64,000 bases of DNA from Pseudooceanicola sediminis (GCF_003575965.1 NZ_QWJJ01000004.1:223750-287749); one strand, 5' to 3'; positions 17,607-28,153 are shown, counted from the first letter of the stretch. The notes: generated from the letters alone by a model not told the origin. Made by a program: numbers and translations.

Positions 17607-19043
17607 TCATGCCAGCCCCTCCAGCCTGGCCACATCAAAGTCCGGCCCCGCCAGCAGCTCGACCCCGGCCTTCGACATCCGCACCTCGACACCCGCCGCG
17701 ATCAGACCCGCCTTGAGGGCATCGACACGAGAGAAATCCTTGCTCTCCATCGCCTCGGCCCGTGCCTCGCTCAAGGCGATCTGCAGCGCCGAAAGATCCA
17801 CATCCGGCGACGTCGCCCAAGATCCCAGATCTGGAAGAAGAAGACCGAGAAGGTTGGCACTTGCTACGAACTCGGCCTCGATATCGTGCGCAGTTCGGGC
17901 AAGATCGGGAACCTGATGCTCCTCCCAATATTGATGTTGCTTCAACTCATCCGCCATGGTCCGCAGCCAATAAAGCGCTTTGGATGTGTTCAGATCATCC
18001 CCGAGGTCACGAAGCATAAGCGCGCTCGGCTCCGCCGCAGCAACACCTGTCAGCAGGCCACGCCACTTCCGCAACGTCGCCTCTGCCTCGGCACGCTTCT
18101 TCTCGGTCCAGTCCATCGGCTTGCCGTAATGCGTGCCCAGGAACACCATCCGGATCACCTCTCCCGGCACGCCCTGATCCAGCAGATCGCGCACGGTAAA
18201 GAAGTTGCCCAGCGACTTGGACATCTTCTTGCCCTCGACCTGCAGCATCTCGTTATGCAGCCAGTATTTCGCAAATTCCCCCTCGGGGTGCGCACAGCAG
18301 CTCTGGGCGACCTCGTTCTCGTGGTGGGGAAATTGCAGGTCGATCCCGCCGCCGTGAATATCGAAACTCTCGCCCAACAGCTCATAGCTCATGGCCGAGC
18401 ATTCGATATGCCAGCCGGGACGCCCCCGCCCCCAGGGGCTGTCCCAACCGGGCAGCTCATCTGACGAGGGTTTCCACAGCACGAAATCCATCGGATCACG
18501 CTTGTAGGGCGCCACCTCGACCCGCGCACCGGCGATCATGTCCTCGACAGTGCGCCCCGACAGTGCGCCGTAATCTGCATAAGAGCCGACGGAAAACAAC
18601 ACGTGCCCCTCGGCCGCATAGGCATGGCCCCCTGCGATCAGACGCTCGATCATCGCGACCATCTGCGGGATGAACTCGGTCGCGCGCGGCTCCATATCCG
18701 GGCGCAGCGTGCCAAGCGCCTCCATGTCGGCATGATACCAGCCGATCGTCTCGTCCGTGATCTCGCGGATTGAACGGCCGTCCCGCGCCGCGCGCGCGTT
18801 GATCTTGTCGTCGACGTCGGTAAAGTTGCGGACGTAAGTTACCTTGCCCCAACCATTTTCTTTCGCCGCGTGGCGCAGCAAACGGTACAGCACATCGAAC
18901 ACCACCACTGGCCGGGCATTGCCCAGATGCGCGCGATCATAGACGGTCGGGCCGCAGACATACATGCGCACATCCCGTTTATCGAGCGGGACAAAGGTTT
19001 CCTTCGTCCGGGTGCGCGAATTGTGCAGCTTGATCTCGACCAT
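17607..19043 (-). CDS. cysS: Cysteinyl-tRNA synthetase
   Basis: 478 residues. Class I signatures are present: HIGH-type motif AHLGNAR in [16 protein letters not shown] (about 31-46) and KMSKSLGN (about 275). Zinc-site residues are visible in the Cys at [15 protein letters not shown] and HHENE. It charges tRNA-Cys in the cytoplasm. Start 19043 has GAGAGGAA upstream; the in-frame start at 19076 would add a non-conserved tail. It reads towards cimA. Confidence 0.95.
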   Translation of the reverse strand: MVEIKLHNSRTRTKETFVPLDKRDVRMYVCGPTVYDRAHLGNARPVVVFDVLYRLLRHAAKENGWGKVTYVRNFTDVDDKINARAARDGRSIREITDETIGWYHADMEALGTLRPDMEPRATEFIPQMVAMIERLIAGGHAYAAEGHVLFSVGSYADYGALSGRTVEDMIAGARVEVAPYKRDPMDFVLWKPSSDELPGWDSPWGRGRPGWHIECSAMSYELLGESFDIHGGGIDLQFPHHENEVAQSCCAHPEGEFAKYWLHNEMLQVEGKKMSKSLGNFFTVRDLLDQGVPGEVIRMVFLGTHYGKPMDWTEKKRAEAEATLRKWRGLLTGVAAAEPSALMLRDLGDDLNTSKALYWLRTMADELKQHQYWEEHQVPDLARTAHDIEAEFVASANLLGLLLPDLGSWATSPDVDLSALQIALSEARAEAMESKDFSRVDALKAGLIAAGVEVRMSKAGVELLAGPDFDVARLEGLA

Positions 19044-19278
19044 CTCACGTTCCTCTCGGTCATGCCTGACAGGCAAGCGGGTGCGCAGGCGGCTTAGCAG
19101 GATCGTTGGAAGTTGGAAACGAAGAAGCCGCCCGCGAGGTTATCTCAGCAGGGAATAATGCAACGGGGAATGATGCAGGCTTTCCGGTTCATGCCCCGTG
19201 GATAAAGCGGCGCCGGGAATTTGCCAAGCGTTCTTTGCGCGCCCGCCCCTGCCCTGGCGCATCGGCCGCTGCGATGGG

Positions 19279-20043
19279 TCACAGTCGGCCCACAGCAACA
19301 GCCCGCGCCCAATCCTCGCGCCCGTTGGAGCGGGCGCGTGCGACCATGTCACGGGTATCGTAGAGCACGTGATGATGCGCCACATGCCACCCCGCCCCGT
19401 CCCGCGACACCAGCGCCCAGGTCGCCGCCGGGGTGCGCGTTTCGACCTTGTGCGGCACCGGGGTCGTGTCGTCATAGGCCGGGCATCCGACCGAGCCTGG
19501 ATTCAGCAACACCTGGCCCCCGGGCAGATGCCAAAGCGTCGGCAGATGCGTATGGGCACACAATAGCAACGACGCTGTCACCCCGCGCGCCCATTCCGCA
19601 ACCTCCTCGATCCCGCGCGGCAGCAGGTTGCCTGCGGCATCGACCCGATGTGTCCAATAGACATCATCCGCCAGCGGTGTCGCATGGCAGGCCCAGACAT
19701 CGCCGAAATCCAGCACCTCGGGAAGCTCCGCCACCCACGCAAGCGCAGCCGCGTCCAGGGCATCGAAGGCGACCTGGTCAGAGGGCCCCATCCGGGCGCG
19801 GTCCTGCTCCAGCAAATAGCGGTCGTGGTTCCCACGCAGGCAATATGCCGGCAGGCCGAGCAGGTGCGCCGCCGTCCCGGCCGGGTCCAAAGGGCCTGAA
19901 AAATGGTCACCCAGCACCAGGACGGACGACACGCGATACCGCGCAATGTCATCCAGAACAGCCCGCAACGCACTGGAATTGCCGTGAATATCAGCCAGAA
20001 CCGCAAAGCGGGCAGGAAGCGGAGGGGCAACGCGTGTTTTCAT
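19279..20043 (-). CDS. Metallophosphoesterase, YfcE/calcineurin-like
   Basis: 254 residues with all five metallophosphoesterase motifs: DIHGN (about 18-22), GDHFSG, GNHDRY, a His in WACHATP, and AHTHLP near 175. These bind two metal ions. It belongs to the YfcE/MJ0936-like group of small phosphodiesterases with unclear physiological substrates. The ATG at 20043 is chosen because DIHGN normally lies within the first 25 residues; the frame remains open further upstream without likeness. Divergent from the next gene by 119 bp. Confidence 0.87.
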   Translation of the reverse strand: MKTRVAPPLPARFAVLADIHGNSSALRAVLDDIARYRVSSVLVLGDHFSGPLDPAGTAAHLLGLPAYCLRGNHDRYLLEQDRARMGPSDQVAFDALDAAALAWVAELPEVLDFGDVWACHATPLADDVYWTHRVDAAGNLLPRGIEEVAEWARGVTASLLLCAHTHLPTLWHLPGGQVLLNPGSVGCPAYDDTTPVPHKVETRTPAATWALVSRDGAGWHVAHHHVLYDTRDMVARARSNGREDWARAVAVGRL

Positions 20044-20162
20044 GATAACAGCGTGGCGTTGCCACAGCACGGCTGGCAAGCGGAAAATCCTTGCGCTGGC
20101 AGGCATATTGCTGGACCGTCCCTGCGACCGATTGCGACGATCTGTGAAGAAGGAGGCATCAC

Positions 20163-20987
20163 ATGCATGATCCCGGCCCCGCGTTTCGCGCGTTGCACCA
20201 GCCCGGAACACCCTTTGTCCTTGCCAATGCCTGGGATATCGGCTCGGCCAGGATGCTGGCCGCCCTGGGGGCCCAGGCCATTGGCACATCCTCTGCCGCC
20301 TTCGCCTTTACGCTCGGCAAACCCGACGGGCAGGTCACGCGGGACGAAGCACTGGCGCACGCCGAAAGCATCGTTGCGGCTACGGAGCTTCCCGTCTCGG
20401 GTGATTTCGAAAACGGCTATGGCGACGATCCCGATACGGTGGCCGAAACTGTCCGGCTTGCCTGCGAGGCCGGTCTGGCGGGACTCTCGATAGAGGATAC
20501 GCTGTCCGGCGCGACCGGATCCTATGAGCGCGACCTGGCGGTTGAACGCATCCGCGCAGCGGCGTCCGCCGCGCGTTCGCTTCCCCGTGATTTCATGCTG
20601 GTGGCCCGCGCCGATGGTGTCATGCTCGACACCTATGATATCGAGGAAGCACTGGCGCGCCTGGCCGGGTTCGAAGAGGCGGGGGCAGATTGCCTCTACG
20701 TGCCCGCGCCCCCCAGTTTTGAAGACCTGCAACGCATCTGTGAGAGTACCACTCTGCCGGTCAACGCACTGACCGTCGGGACGCTGGCGAGCTATACGCT
20801 TGAGGATTTTGCCCGCATCGGCGTGGCACGGATCTCGCTCGGCTCGTCTCTGGCGCGTGTGACACATCGTGCCATCATCGACGCCATGAGCGAGGTGTTC
20901 GAAGATGGCAGTTTCTCGCGTCTGAAAAAATCCGTTTCGGGCGGCGAAATCGACCAGATGCTGATCGCGGGTGCCACCAAGGCCTGA
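20163..20987 (+). CDS. Isocitrate lyase/PEP mutase superfamily protein
   Basis: 274 residues. FVLANAWDIGSARMLAALGAQAIGTSSAA (about 18-46) and SGDFENGYGDDP (about 79-90) are typical of the oxaloacetate decarboxylase/PEP-mutase-like branch, and SIEDT holds a metal-ligand Glu-Asp. Members cleave or isomerise C-C or C-P bonds in alpha-keto acids; no neighbouring phosphonate genes support a mutase. AAGGAGG lies 11-17 bases before the ATG. A shared terminator follows at 21024-21053. Confidence 0.85.
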   Translation: MHDPGPAFRALHQPGTPFVLANAWDIGSARMLAALGAQAIGTSSAAFAFTLGKPDGQVTRDEALAHAESIVAATELPVSGDFENGYGDDPDTVAETVRLACEAGLAGLSIEDTLSGATGSYERDLAVERIRAAASAARSLPRDFMLVARADGVMLDTYDIEEALARLAGFEEAGADCLYVPAPPSFEDLQRICESTTLPVNALTVGTLASYTLEDFARIGVARISLGSSLARVTHRAIIDAMSEVFEDGSFSRLKKSVSGGEIDQMLIAGATKA

Positions 20988-21023
20988 GGCCCGGCCGCGA
21001 CATTTCCATGGCTCCGCAGACAG

Positions 21024-21053
21024 AACGGGCGCGCCAATGGCACGCCCGTTTTC
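21024..21053. terminator. Intrinsic terminator between convergent genes
   Basis: AACGGGCG pairs with CGCCCGTT around an inner GCC-AAT-GGC hairpin, followed by TTTTCGTTTTCC on the plus strand. Confidence 0.85.
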
Positions 21054-21086
21054 GTTTTCCCAGCGAACCGGCTTAGCCGGTCACGA

Positions 21087-21647
21087 TTACTCGGTCACAG
21101 TGACTTTCGTCATGACATCGGGCGCACCGATGACTGCGCCGTTGGCACCTTCGCCACGTTTGATCTGATCGACCACATCCATACCGTCAGTCACCTCTCC
21201 GACGACCGTATACTGGCCATTCAGGAAATCACCGGGGGCGAACATGATGAAGAACTGCGAATTCGCCGAATCCGGGCTTTGCGACCGGGCCATGCCGACC
21301 GTACCGCGCTGAAACGGCTTGTCCGAAAATTCAGCGGCGATGTCGGGCAGGTCGCTGCCCCCACGGCCTGCCATGCTCATGTCGCCGCCGGTCTTGCCGT
21401 ACTGAACGTCACCGGTTTGCGCCATGAAGCCATCGATCACGCGGTGAAACACCACGCCATCATAAGCGCCCTGTTCGGCAAGAGTGGTGATCTGGGCGAC
21501 ATGTTTGGGCGCGACATCATCGAACAAATCGACGTGGACGGTGCCGTTGGCGGCACCCTCGACCTCAATGTCCAGACCGGTCGCGCCCGCCTGCCCTGCC
21601 AATGCGGCAAAGCCTGCGGTCGCCAGTGCGGTTGCCAGCTTACGCAT
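21087..21647 (-). CDS. ppiA: Periplasmic peptidyl-prolyl cis-trans isomerase (cyclophilin)
   Basis: 186 residues starting with a signal peptide ([22 protein letters not shown]) followed by a cyclophilin domain. [17 protein letters not shown] and [24 protein letters not shown] carry the usual catalytic Arg/Phe and Gln/Phe residues. It should assist folding of exported proteins. The ATG at 21647 lies across the stop codon of the upstream cytoplasmic cyclophilin, with which it shares about half its residues. A TTG nine bases upstream is possible but not needed. Confidence 0.92.
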   Translation of the reverse strand: MRKLATALATAGFAALAGQAGATGLDIEVEGAANGTVHVDLFDDVAPKHVAQITTLAEQGAYDGVVFHRVIDGFMAQTGDVQYGKTGGDMSMAGRGGSDLPDIAAEFSDKPFQRGTVGMARSQSPDSANSQFFIMFAPGDFLNGQYTVVGEVTDGMDVVDQIKRGEGANGAVIGAPDVMTKVTVTE

Positions 21648-22146
21648 CTGCCGCAACCTTGACCGAAATCATCACGTCGGGCTGCGCAGGCGGCTCGCCA
21701 CGGGTGATGGCATCGACATGCTCCATGCCTTCGATGACACGGCCGTAGACGGTATACTGACCGTTCAGAAAGCTGTTGTCCTTGAAGTTGATGAAGAATT
21801 GCGAATTTGCCGAGTTCGGGTTCTGGCTGCGCGCCGCGCCCAGGGTGCCGCGCTCGTGCGGCAGCTTGGAGAATTCGGCCGGAAGGTCGGGCAGATCAGA
21901 CGACCCTGTACCGGCCATGCGCAGGTTGAAATCGCCGGTCGAATTGCCATGCGCAACGTCACCCGTCTGCGCCATGAACCCGTCGATCACGCGGTGGAAC
22001 ACCACCCCGTCATAAGAGCCGGCGCGCGCCAGCTCCTTCATCCGTTCGGCGTGCTTGGGGGCGACGTCCGCCAGCAGCTCGATCACGACGGTACCGCCCT
22101 TGAGCTCCATCAGGATGGTGTTTTCGGGATCCTTGATTTCGGCCAT
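21640..22146 (-). CDS. ppiB: Cytoplasmic peptidyl-prolyl cis-trans isomerase (cyclophilin)
   Basis: 168 residues without a signal peptide; a complete cyclophilin domain ([47 protein letters not shown]). Start 22146 has AAGGAGAG five bases upstream. It overlaps the following signal-peptide-bearing paralogue by eight bases, so a tandem duplication has produced one enzyme for each compartment. Divergent from pgk. Confidence 0.92.
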   Translation of the reverse strand: MAEIKDPENTILMELKGGTVVIELLADVAPKHAERMKELARAGSYDGVVFHRVIDGFMAQTGDVAHGNSTGDFNLRMAGTGSSDLPDLPAEFSKLPHERGTLGAARSQNPNSANSQFFINFKDNSFLNGQYTVYGRVIEGMEHVDAITRGEPPAQPDVMISVKVAADA

Positions 22147-22272
22147 TTGTCTCTCCTTACTCATGTTTGCGCCAGCAATAGGGATATGCAGGGCAATTGC
22201 CAAGTAACCCGTGTTGACCGGAGGGCGCGAAGCCGCCAGAACTTGGGGCAACTGACACAAGGAGTGGGACGC

Positions 22273-23442
22273 ATGGGCTGGAAAACGCTGGACGACATGG
22301 AACTTGACGGCAAACGGGTGCTGACCCGCGTGGATATCAACGTTCCTGTCGAGGATGGCAAAGTCACCGACGCCACCCGGATCGAGCGAATCGTGCCGAG
22401 CGTGCAGTACATCCTGGAACAAGGCGGCAAGGTTCTGATGCTGGCGCACTTCGGCCGCCCGAAAGGCAAGGTCGTGCCCGAGATGAGCCTGCAAGTGGTG
22501 CTGCCCGCCCTGGAGCAGGCACTCGGTCAGAAGGTCGCCTTTGCCGAAGACCTGGAGGCCGCAGAGGGGCTGGAACAGGACATTATCCTGCTGGAAAACA
22601 TTCGCTTTTGGCCGGGCGAGGAAAAGAACGATGCAGAATTCGCCAAAAGGCTCGCCAGCCTGGGCGATGTCTACTGCAACGACGCGTTTTCCGCAGCTCA
22701 CCGTGCTCATGCCAGCACCGAGGCGCTGGCGCGCGAGCTGCCGGCCTGCGCCGGTCGGCTGATGCAGGCCGAACTGGAAGCCCTGGAAACCGCGCTCGGG
22801 GATCCGGTGCGACCCGTGATCGCGGTCGTCGGCGGGGCAAAGGTTTCGAGCAAGCTGGAGCTGCTGGGCAACCTTGTCTGCAAGGTCGACCGGCTGGTGA
22901 TCGGCGGCGGCATGGCCAACACGTTCCTGGCGGCGCAGGGTATCGACGTCGGGAAATCGCTGGCCGAACATGACATGACGGAAACGGCGAAGCAGATCCA
23001 GATGAAGGCGCTGGATGTCGGCTGCGAAATCATCCTGCCCGCCGATGTCGTCGTCGCCCGCGAGTTCAAGGCCAATGCCGAGAGCGAGACCGTTCCGGCG
23101 ACGCAATGTCCGGCGGATGCGATGATTCTGGACGCGGGGCCGGACAGTGTGCTGCGTCTGACGGCCGCGTTCGAAGCCTCCAAGACCTTGATCTGGAACG
23201 GTCCCCTGGGCGCCTTCGAGATCGAGCCGTTCAACGCCGCGACGGATGCGGCGGCACTGAAGGCAGCCGAGCTGACGAAGGCCGGCAAGCTGGTGTCGGT
23301 TGCAGGTGGCGGTGATACGGTGGCGGCGCTGAATGCCAGCGGCGCGGCCGAAAGCTTCAGCTATATCTCGACCGCAGGGGGCGCGTTCCTGGAGTGGATG
23401 GAGGGCAAGACCCTGCCCGGCGTTGCCGCTCTGGGGGGCTGA
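22273..23442 (+). CDS. pgk: Phosphoglycerate kinase
   Basis: 389 residues. The N-terminal [15 protein letters not shown], substrate-binding [12 protein letters not shown] (HFGRP), [23 protein letters not shown] and the C-terminal [12 protein letters not shown] all match PGK. It interconverts 1,3-bisphosphoglycerate and 3-phosphoglycerate with ATP. ATG 22273 is preceded by AAGGAG; longer in-frame starts run through the divergent promoter. The following gene is a class I aldolase, giving a short glycolytic/gluconeogenic block. Confidence 0.95.
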   Translation: MGWKTLDDMELDGKRVLTRVDINVPVEDGKVTDATRIERIVPSVQYILEQGGKVLMLAHFGRPKGKVVPEMSLQVVLPALEQALGQKVAFAEDLEAAEGLEQDIILLENIRFWPGEEKNDAEFAKRLASLGDVYCNDAFSAAHRAHASTEALARELPACAGRLMQAELEALETALGDPVRPVIAVVGGAKVSSKLELLGNLVCKVDRLVIGGGMANTFLAAQGIDVGKSLAEHDMTETAKQIQMKALDVGCEIILPADVVVAREFKANAESETVPATQCPADAMILDAGPDSVLRLTAAFEASKTLIWNGPLGAFEIEPFNAATDAAALKAAELTKAGKLVSVAGGGDTVAALNASGAAESFSYISTAGGAFLEWMEGKTLPGVAALGG

Positions 23443-23580
23443 AACACGCAGCCATCGCGGGATCTGCCCTCCGTTAGCGCAACCTGAATTGCATGAAATT
23501 GCGCTGTCGCTTAGACATGGGGAAAAGGTCGCGGAGGCGCTGCGGCCTGCAACCAACCCCATTACTTCAGGCGATTGCAA

Positions 23581-24504
23581 ATGACGGAAACGACCCAGGC
23601 CGAATTGGTACGTGCCGACGCAGCCATGGCAGAACAGATGCGCAGCGGCGACGGTTTCATCGCGGCGCTTGACCAGAGCGGCGGCTCGACTCCAAAGGCG
23701 CTCAAGCTGTATGGCATTGAAGAGGATGCCTATTCCTCGGATGCCGAGATGTTTTCGCTGATGCACCAGATGCGGGCGCGGATCATCAAGAGCCCGGCCT
23801 TCAACGGTGAAAAGGTCATCGGCGCGATCCTGTTCGAGCGGACCATGGACGGCGACATCGACGGAGTTCCGACCGCGAAATACCTGTGGGAAGAAACCCA
23901 CGTCGTGCCTTTTCTGAAGGTCGACAAGGGGCTGGACGACGCGGCGGATGGTGTGAAGCTGATGAAACCGATGCCGGACCTGGATGCCCTGTGCCAGCGC
24001 GCGGTGTCCAAGGGAATCTTCGGGACCAAGATGCGCAGCGTCGTGGATGCGGCGAACCCGGTCGGCATCAAGAAGATCGTCGATCAGCAGTTCGAGGTCG
24101 GGATGCAGATCCTGAGCCATGGTCTGATGCCGATCCTGGAACCCGAAGTGACCATCACCATTGCCGACAAGGCCGAAGCCGAGGACCTGCTGCGCGACGA
24201 GATCCTGGCGCATCTGGACGCCCTGCCCGCCGGTGTCGAAGTGATGCTGAAGCTGTCAATCCCGGAAAAGGTGAACCAGTACAAGGCGTTAATCGACCAT
24301 CCCGCGGTGATGAAGGTGGTGGCGCTGTCGGGCGGATACGAGCGGCAGGATGCCAATGCGCGCCTGTCAAAACAGACGGGCATGATCGCCAGCTTCTCGC
24401 GTGCGCTGACCGAGGGGCTGTCCGCCCAGCAGGCGGATGCGGAGTTCGATGCGACCCTGGCCGAAACCATCGACGGCATTTACCAGGCATCTGTCGCGGG
24501 CTGA
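23581..24504 (+). CDS. fba: Fructose-bisphosphate aldolase, class I
   Basis: 307 residues of the bacterial class I aldolase family: [21 protein letters not shown] near the N-terminus, [24 protein letters not shown], and [10 protein letters not shown], where a lysine is placed for the Schiff base. It splits or forms fructose-1,6-bisphosphate without a metal. ATG 23581 is taken although the TTG two codons earlier is also open. Preceded by pgk (138 bp) and followed by an intrinsic terminator. Confidence 0.93.
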   Translation: MTETTQAELVRADAAMAEQMRSGDGFIAALDQSGGSTPKALKLYGIEEDAYSSDAEMFSLMHQMRARIIKSPAFNGEKVIGAILFERTMDGDIDGVPTAKYLWEETHVVPFLKVDKGLDDAADGVKLMKPMPDLDALCQRAVSKGIFGTKMRSVVDAANPVGIKKIVDQQFEVGMQILSHGLMPILEPEVTITIADKAEAEDLLRDEILAHLDALPAGVEVMLKLSIPEKVNQYKALIDHPAVMKVVALSGGYERQDANARLSKQTGMIASFSRALTEGLSAQQADAEFDATLAETIDGIYQASVAG

Positions 24505-24527
24505 GAGCTGCGATCATCGTCGTGTGG

Positions 24528-24552
24528 AAAGGGGCGTTTTGCGCCCCTTTTT
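24528..24552 (+). terminator. Intrinsic terminator after fba
   Basis: AAAGGGGCG / CGCCCCTTT stem with loop TTTTG and following TTTTTGC. Confidence 0.85.
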
Positions 24553-24656
24553 GCTTGTCTGAAAATATGGGATTCCCTTGGCGAATCGCTTGTGGCATGG
24601 TGGCCGCGTAACGCCCGTCAGAGGCGCAGGCCCAGATGTGGGCTATGAGGCAGACC

Positions 24657-24956
24657 ATGATCAGTGACAGCCGCCCGCCGTTCGGGCTTTTCCTTTATTT
24701 CGCCGCCGTCCTCATGTTGGGGATGTATTTCACCTTTGCCGCCGTGCAAGGGGAATACGGGTTGTTCAAACGGGCGGTCGTGCAGGCCGACAACACCCGG
24801 CTGCAATCGCAGCTGGATGCCCTGAAGGGACAGATCTCGGTCATGGAGAACCGCACGCGGCGGCTGTCGGATGGATACCTCGATCTGGATCTGCTGGACC
24901 AGCAGGCCCGGGACGTTCTGGGGCTGGTGCGCGGTGACGAGTTCGTCCTGCGCTGA
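24657..24956 (+). CDS. FtsB/DivIC-like septum formation initiator
   Basis: 99 residues. One N-terminal transmembrane segment (about 12-32, FLYFAAVLMLGMYFTFAAV) is followed by a leucine-rich coiled coil (about 45-75) and a short C-terminal tail ending RDVLGLVRGDEFVL, the pattern of FtsB-family division proteins that bridge FtsL and FtsQ. ATG codons at 24636 and 24645 are also in frame; 24657 is preferred because GAGG lies seven bases upstream. Located between fba and the PDH operon, the usual place in Rhodobacterales. Confidence 0.88.
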   Translation: MISDSRPPFGLFLYFAAVLMLGMYFTFAAVQGEYGLFKRAVVQADNTRLQSQLDALKGQISVMENRTRRLSDGYLDLDLLDQQARDVLGLVRGDEFVLR

Positions 24957-24960
24957 GCGG

Positions 24961-25056
24961 ATGTCGGTATCCGCGGGCCAGACACCCGCAACCTATTGAT
25001 TCAGCTAAATTCCAACGTCGGTATCAGGGCGGTGTCCGAGCGGTATCTGAACGGTG
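24961..25056 (-). repeat. 96-bp phased ACCG element, copy 2
   Basis: Reverse orientation: CGGT at 25052, 25041, 25030 and 25019 (11-bp steps) and at 24965, i.e. 87 bp from the first box. It starts four bases after the stop codon of the FtsB-like gene. Shares CACCGTTCAGATACCG and GATACCGACGTT with the other copies. Confidence 0.85.
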
Positions 25057-25112
25057 TTTTCGCGCGCGAACCGCGTGGGTATCGGGATGGGCTGCGCTGT
25101 CAGGGCGGGGAA

Positions 25113-25205
25113 AAGGGGGCGCTGCCGCAGAAAGGGGAAAAAGGGGGCGCTGCCCCCGTCAGCCGTTGGCTGACTCCCCCGGGGTATTTTTCGCCAGATG
25201 ACAGG
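25113..25205 (-). repeat. Dispersed stem-loop element, copy 2
   Basis: On the minus strand: CCTGTCATCTGGCGAAAAATA, CCCCGGGGG, hairpin GTCAGCC-AAC-GGCTGAC, GGGGGCAGCGCCCCC, and a further GCAGCGCCCCC copy. Same design as the copies at 2789 and 17513 with a different but fully paired inner stem. Confidence 0.65.
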
Positions 25206-25610
25206 GAGGGGCGGCGGGCTGTTGAGGGGTCTGTCTGGGGGCGTTTGGGGCCGGGGTCGTTTGGGCGGGCGGTGCTGGGCGTGCGGGGCGGCGTTCGGGG
25301 CGGCGTTCAGGCGCAATGGCGGGACCTGCCCTGAGGGGCGGGCTCGGTCGCGCGAGGATCCCTTGGGGATGTCGGGGCGTTTCTGCGCGCGGCACGTTGC
25401 GCGTGCCGGTGGATGTCGTGGGCCTGTCGCGGGTCGGAGAAGGGGCGGTTGCCGGAAGACGGCATTTTAAAGAGTGATTGTCGTGAGACGCGAGTGGTCT
25501 ATGGTAACAGTCGGAACCCGCGTCCCAGCCACGCGGAAAACCGGCACGAGCCACCACCGCCGCCGTTGCGGCAAATTCGCCCTCGCATCCGGCGGGGATC
25601 TGATGTATGA

Positions 25611-25632
25611 GATAGTTTAGTATTAAACTATC
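25611..25632. promoter_or_regulatory. AT-rich inverted repeat upstream of pdhA (candidate operator)
   Basis: Perfect half-sites GATAGTTTA and TAAACTATC separated by GTAT, 71 bp before the pdhA start, in an otherwise very GC-rich region. It overlaps possible -10 sequences, so a dimeric regulator bound here could control the PDH operon. The regulator is not identified. Confidence 0.6.
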
Positions 25633-25702
25633 CTTGTTTTGCGCCACTTTGTCCCGGTCCTTCACGCAAGACCGGCGACGATTCACGGGGAGGACACCTT
25701 AT

Positions 25703-26719
25703 ATGGCAACCCGCAAAGCCGCAGCCACGCCGAATATTTCGGCAGATGAGCTGAAAACCTACTATCACGACATGCTGTTGATCCGCCGCTTTGAAGAAAA
25801 GGCCGGGCAGCTTTACGGCATGGGTCTGATCGGGGGGTTCTGCCACCTCTACATCGGGCAGGAGGCCGTTGTCGTCGGCCTGGAAGCCGCGGCGGAGGAA
25901 GGCGACAAGCGCGTCACATCCTATCGCGACCACGGGCACATGCTGGCCTGTGGCATGAACCCCGATGGGGTCATGGCCGAGTTGACCGGGCGCGAGGGCG
26001 GCTATTCCAAGGGGAAAGGCGGCTCGATGCACATGTTCTCCAAGGAAAAGAACTTCTACGGCGGGCATGGCATCGTCGGCGCGCAGGTGCCGATCGGGGC
26101 CGGCCTGGCCTTTGCCGACAAGTACCTGGGCAATGATCGTGTGACGTTCACCTATTTCGGCGATGGCGCCGCGAACCAGGGGCAGGTCTACGAGAGCTTC
26201 AACATGGCGGCGCTGTGGAAGCTGCCGGTGATTTTCGTCATCGAGAACAACCAGTACGCCATGGGGACGTCGCAGAAGCGATCCACCTCGTCGCCCGAGA
26301 TCTTTCGGCGCGGTGAGGCCTATGGCATTCCCGGCGAGATGGTCGATGGCATGGATGTGCTGGCGGTGAAGGCCGCGGGCGAGAAGGCGATTGCCCACTG
26401 CCGCGCCGGTGACGGCCCCTACATCCTGGAAGTGAAGACCTATCGGTATCGCGGGCATTCCATGTCGGACCCGGCGAAGTACCGCACCCGCGAGGAAGTG
26501 CAGAAGATGCGCACCGAGAAGGACCCCATCGATCACGTGCGTGATCTGCTGGTGTCGGGCGGCCATGCCAGCGAGGACGATCTGAAAGAGATCGACAAGT
26601 CCATCAAGGGCATCGTCAACCAGTCGGCCGAGTTCGCCAAGGACAGCCCGGAACCGGGTGTCGAAGAGCTGTGGACCGATATTTATGCCGATGTGGCGCC
26701 GCAAGACGAAGACGCCTGA
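25703..26719 (+). CDS. pdhA: Pyruvate dehydrogenase E1 component, alpha subunit
   Basis: 338 residues. The thiamine diphosphate motif GDGAANQGQVYESFN starts near residue 154, and the phosphorylation-loop-like YRYRGHSMSDPAKYR lies near 250. It decarboxylates pyruvate together with the beta subunit. The ATG at 25703 has GGGGAGG ten bases upstream. First gene of pdhA-pdhB-pdhC; E3 (lpd) is not in the window. Confidence 0.95.
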   Translation: MATRKAAATPNISADELKTYYHDMLLIRRFEEKAGQLYGMGLIGGFCHLYIGQEAVVVGLEAAAEEGDKRVTSYRDHGHMLACGMNPDGVMAELTGREGGYSKGKGGSMHMFSKEKNFYGGHGIVGAQVPIGAGLAFADKYLGNDRVTFTYFGDGAANQGQVYESFNMAALWKLPVIFVIENNQYAMGTSQKRSTSSPEIFRRGEAYGIPGEMVDGMDVLAVKAAGEKAIAHCRAGDGPYILEVKTYRYRGHSMSDPAKYRTREEVQKMRTEKDPIDHVRDLLVSGGHASEDDLKEIDKSIKGIVNQSAEFAKDSPEPGVEELWTDIYADVAPQDEDA

Positions 26720-26733
26720 GGGAGGACTAGCAT

Positions 26734-28140
26734 ATGCCCACTGAAATTCTGATGCCCGCGCTTTCCCCCACCATGGAAGAAGGCACGCTGGCGAAATGGC
26801 TGGTCAAGGAAGGCGATACCGTCTCCTCTGGCGATATCCTGGCCGAAATCGAGACCGACAAGGCGACGATGGAGTTCGAGGCCGTTGACGAAGGTGTCAT
26901 CGGCAAGATCCTGGTCGAGGCGGGCAGCGAGGGCGTGAAGGTGAACACGCCGATCGCCGTGCTGCTGGAAGAGGGCGAGAGCGCCGACGATATCGGCGAG
27001 ACCTCGGCGGCCCCTGCCTCCGGGGAAAAGGCCACAGATAAGGACGACGCGCCGAAAGACAACGCGCCGAAGGACGAGGCCGCAAAGGCGCCTGCCAAGG
27101 CCGCCGCCCCCGTCGAGGTAAAGTCCAACGCCAGCCCCGACTGGCCGGAAGGCACCGAGATGAAAACGCAGACCGTGCGCGAGGCGCTGCGCGATGCGAT
27201 GGCGGAAGAGATGCGCAAGGACGAGAACGTCTATCTGATGGGCGAGGAAGTCGCGGAATATCAGGGGGCCTACAAGGTCAGCCAGGGTATGCTGGATGAG
27301 TTCGGCCCCAAGCGCGTGGTCGACACGCCGATCACCGAGCACGGCTTTACCGGGATCGCGGTTGGCGCGGCCTTTGGCGGGTTGAAGCCGATTGTCGAGT
27401 TCATGACCTTCAACTTTGCCATGCAGGCGATTGACCAGATCATCAACTCAGCCGCCAAGACGCTGTACATGTCCGGTGGTCAGATGGGGGCGCCGATGGT
27501 GTTCCGTGGCCCGAACGGCGCGGCGGCCCGCGTGGGCGCCCAGCACAGCCAGGATTACGCGGCATGGTACGCGCAGATCCCCGGGCTGAAGGTGGTGATG
27601 CCCTATTCGGCGTCGGACTACAAAGGTCTGATGAAGACGGCGATCAACGATCCGAACCCGGTGATCTTTCTGGAAAACGAGATCCTGTATGGTCGCAGTT
27701 TCGATGTGCCCGTCCTGGACGATTTCAAGATTCCGTTCGGCAAGGCGCGGATCTGGAAGGAGGGCAGCGATGTCACCATCGTGTCCTTCGGGATCGGGAT
27801 GCAGTACGCCCTGGAAGCCGCTGAAAAGCTGGCCGAAGAGGGGATCGACGCCGAGGTGATCGACCTGCGCACGATCCGTCCGCTGGATTACGACACCGTG
27901 CTGGCGAGCGTGATGAAGACCAACCGCTGCGTCACGGTCGAGGAAGGCTTTCCCGTCGGGTCCATCGGCAACCACCTGTCGGCGGTGATCATGGAGCGCG
28001 CGTTCGACTACCTCGACGCGCCGGTGATCAACTGCGCCGGCAAGGACGTACCGATGCCCTACGCGGCGAACCTTGAGAAGCTGGCGCTGGTGACCACGCA
28101 AGAGGTCATCGAGGCCGTGAAAAAAGTCACCTACCGCTGA
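26734..28140 (+). CDS. pdhB: Pyruvate dehydrogenase E1 component, beta subunit with N-terminal lipoyl domain
   Basis: 468 residues. Residues 1-80 are a lipoyl domain with the lipoylated lysine in [13 protein letters not shown]. An Ala/Lys/Asp-rich linker (about 90-130) follows, then the transketolase-like E1-beta domain (from about 140, [35 protein letters not shown]). This lipoyl-E1beta fusion is typical of alphaproteobacteria. The 119-bp stretch 26839-26957 is identical to the pdhC copy of the same domain, suggesting recent gene conversion. Fifteen bases separate it from pdhA. Confidence 0.95.
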   Translation: MPTEILMPALSPTMEEGTLAKWLVKEGDTVSSGDILAEIETDKATMEFEAVDEGVIGKILVEAGSEGVKVNTPIAVLLEEGESADDIGETSAAPASGEKATDKDDAPKDNAPKDEAAKAPAKAAAPVEVKSNASPDWPEGTEMKTQTVREALRDAMAEEMRKDENVYLMGEEVAEYQGAYKVSQGMLDEFGPKRVVDTPITEHGFTGIAVGAAFGGLKPIVEFMTFNFAMQAIDQIINSAAKTLYMSGGQMGAPMVFRGPNGAAARVGAQHSQDYAAWYAQIPGLKVVMPYSASDYKGLMKTAINDPNPVIFLENEILYGRSFDVPVLDDFKIPFGKARIWKEGSDVTIVSFGIGMQYALEAAEKLAEEGIDAEVIDLRTIRPLDYDTVLASVMKTNRCVTVEEGFPVGSIGNHLSAVIMERAFDYLDAPVINCAGKDVPMPYAANLEKLALVTTQEVIEAVKKVTYR

Positions 28141-28153
28141 GGGAGAGAGCGAC

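Larger units (their letters stand above)
24957..25702. other. 746-bp repeat-rich intergenic region before pdhA
   Basis: No credible gene. It begins with a minus-oriented 96-bp phased ACCG element right after the ftsB-like stop, followed by TTTTCGCGCGCGAA, a minus-oriented stem-loop element (25113-25205) with an extra CAGCGCCCCC hairpin, a G-rich stretch, and the AT-rich inverted repeat at 25611-25632 just ahead of pdhA. Confidence 0.7.

Noticed and set aside
21640-24213. Very long minus-strand open frame across pgk and fba
   Set aside because: It is the antisense shadow of GC-rich genes; only its last 168 codons (the cytoplasmic cyclophilin) look like a protein, and pgk/fba are unambiguous on the other strand.
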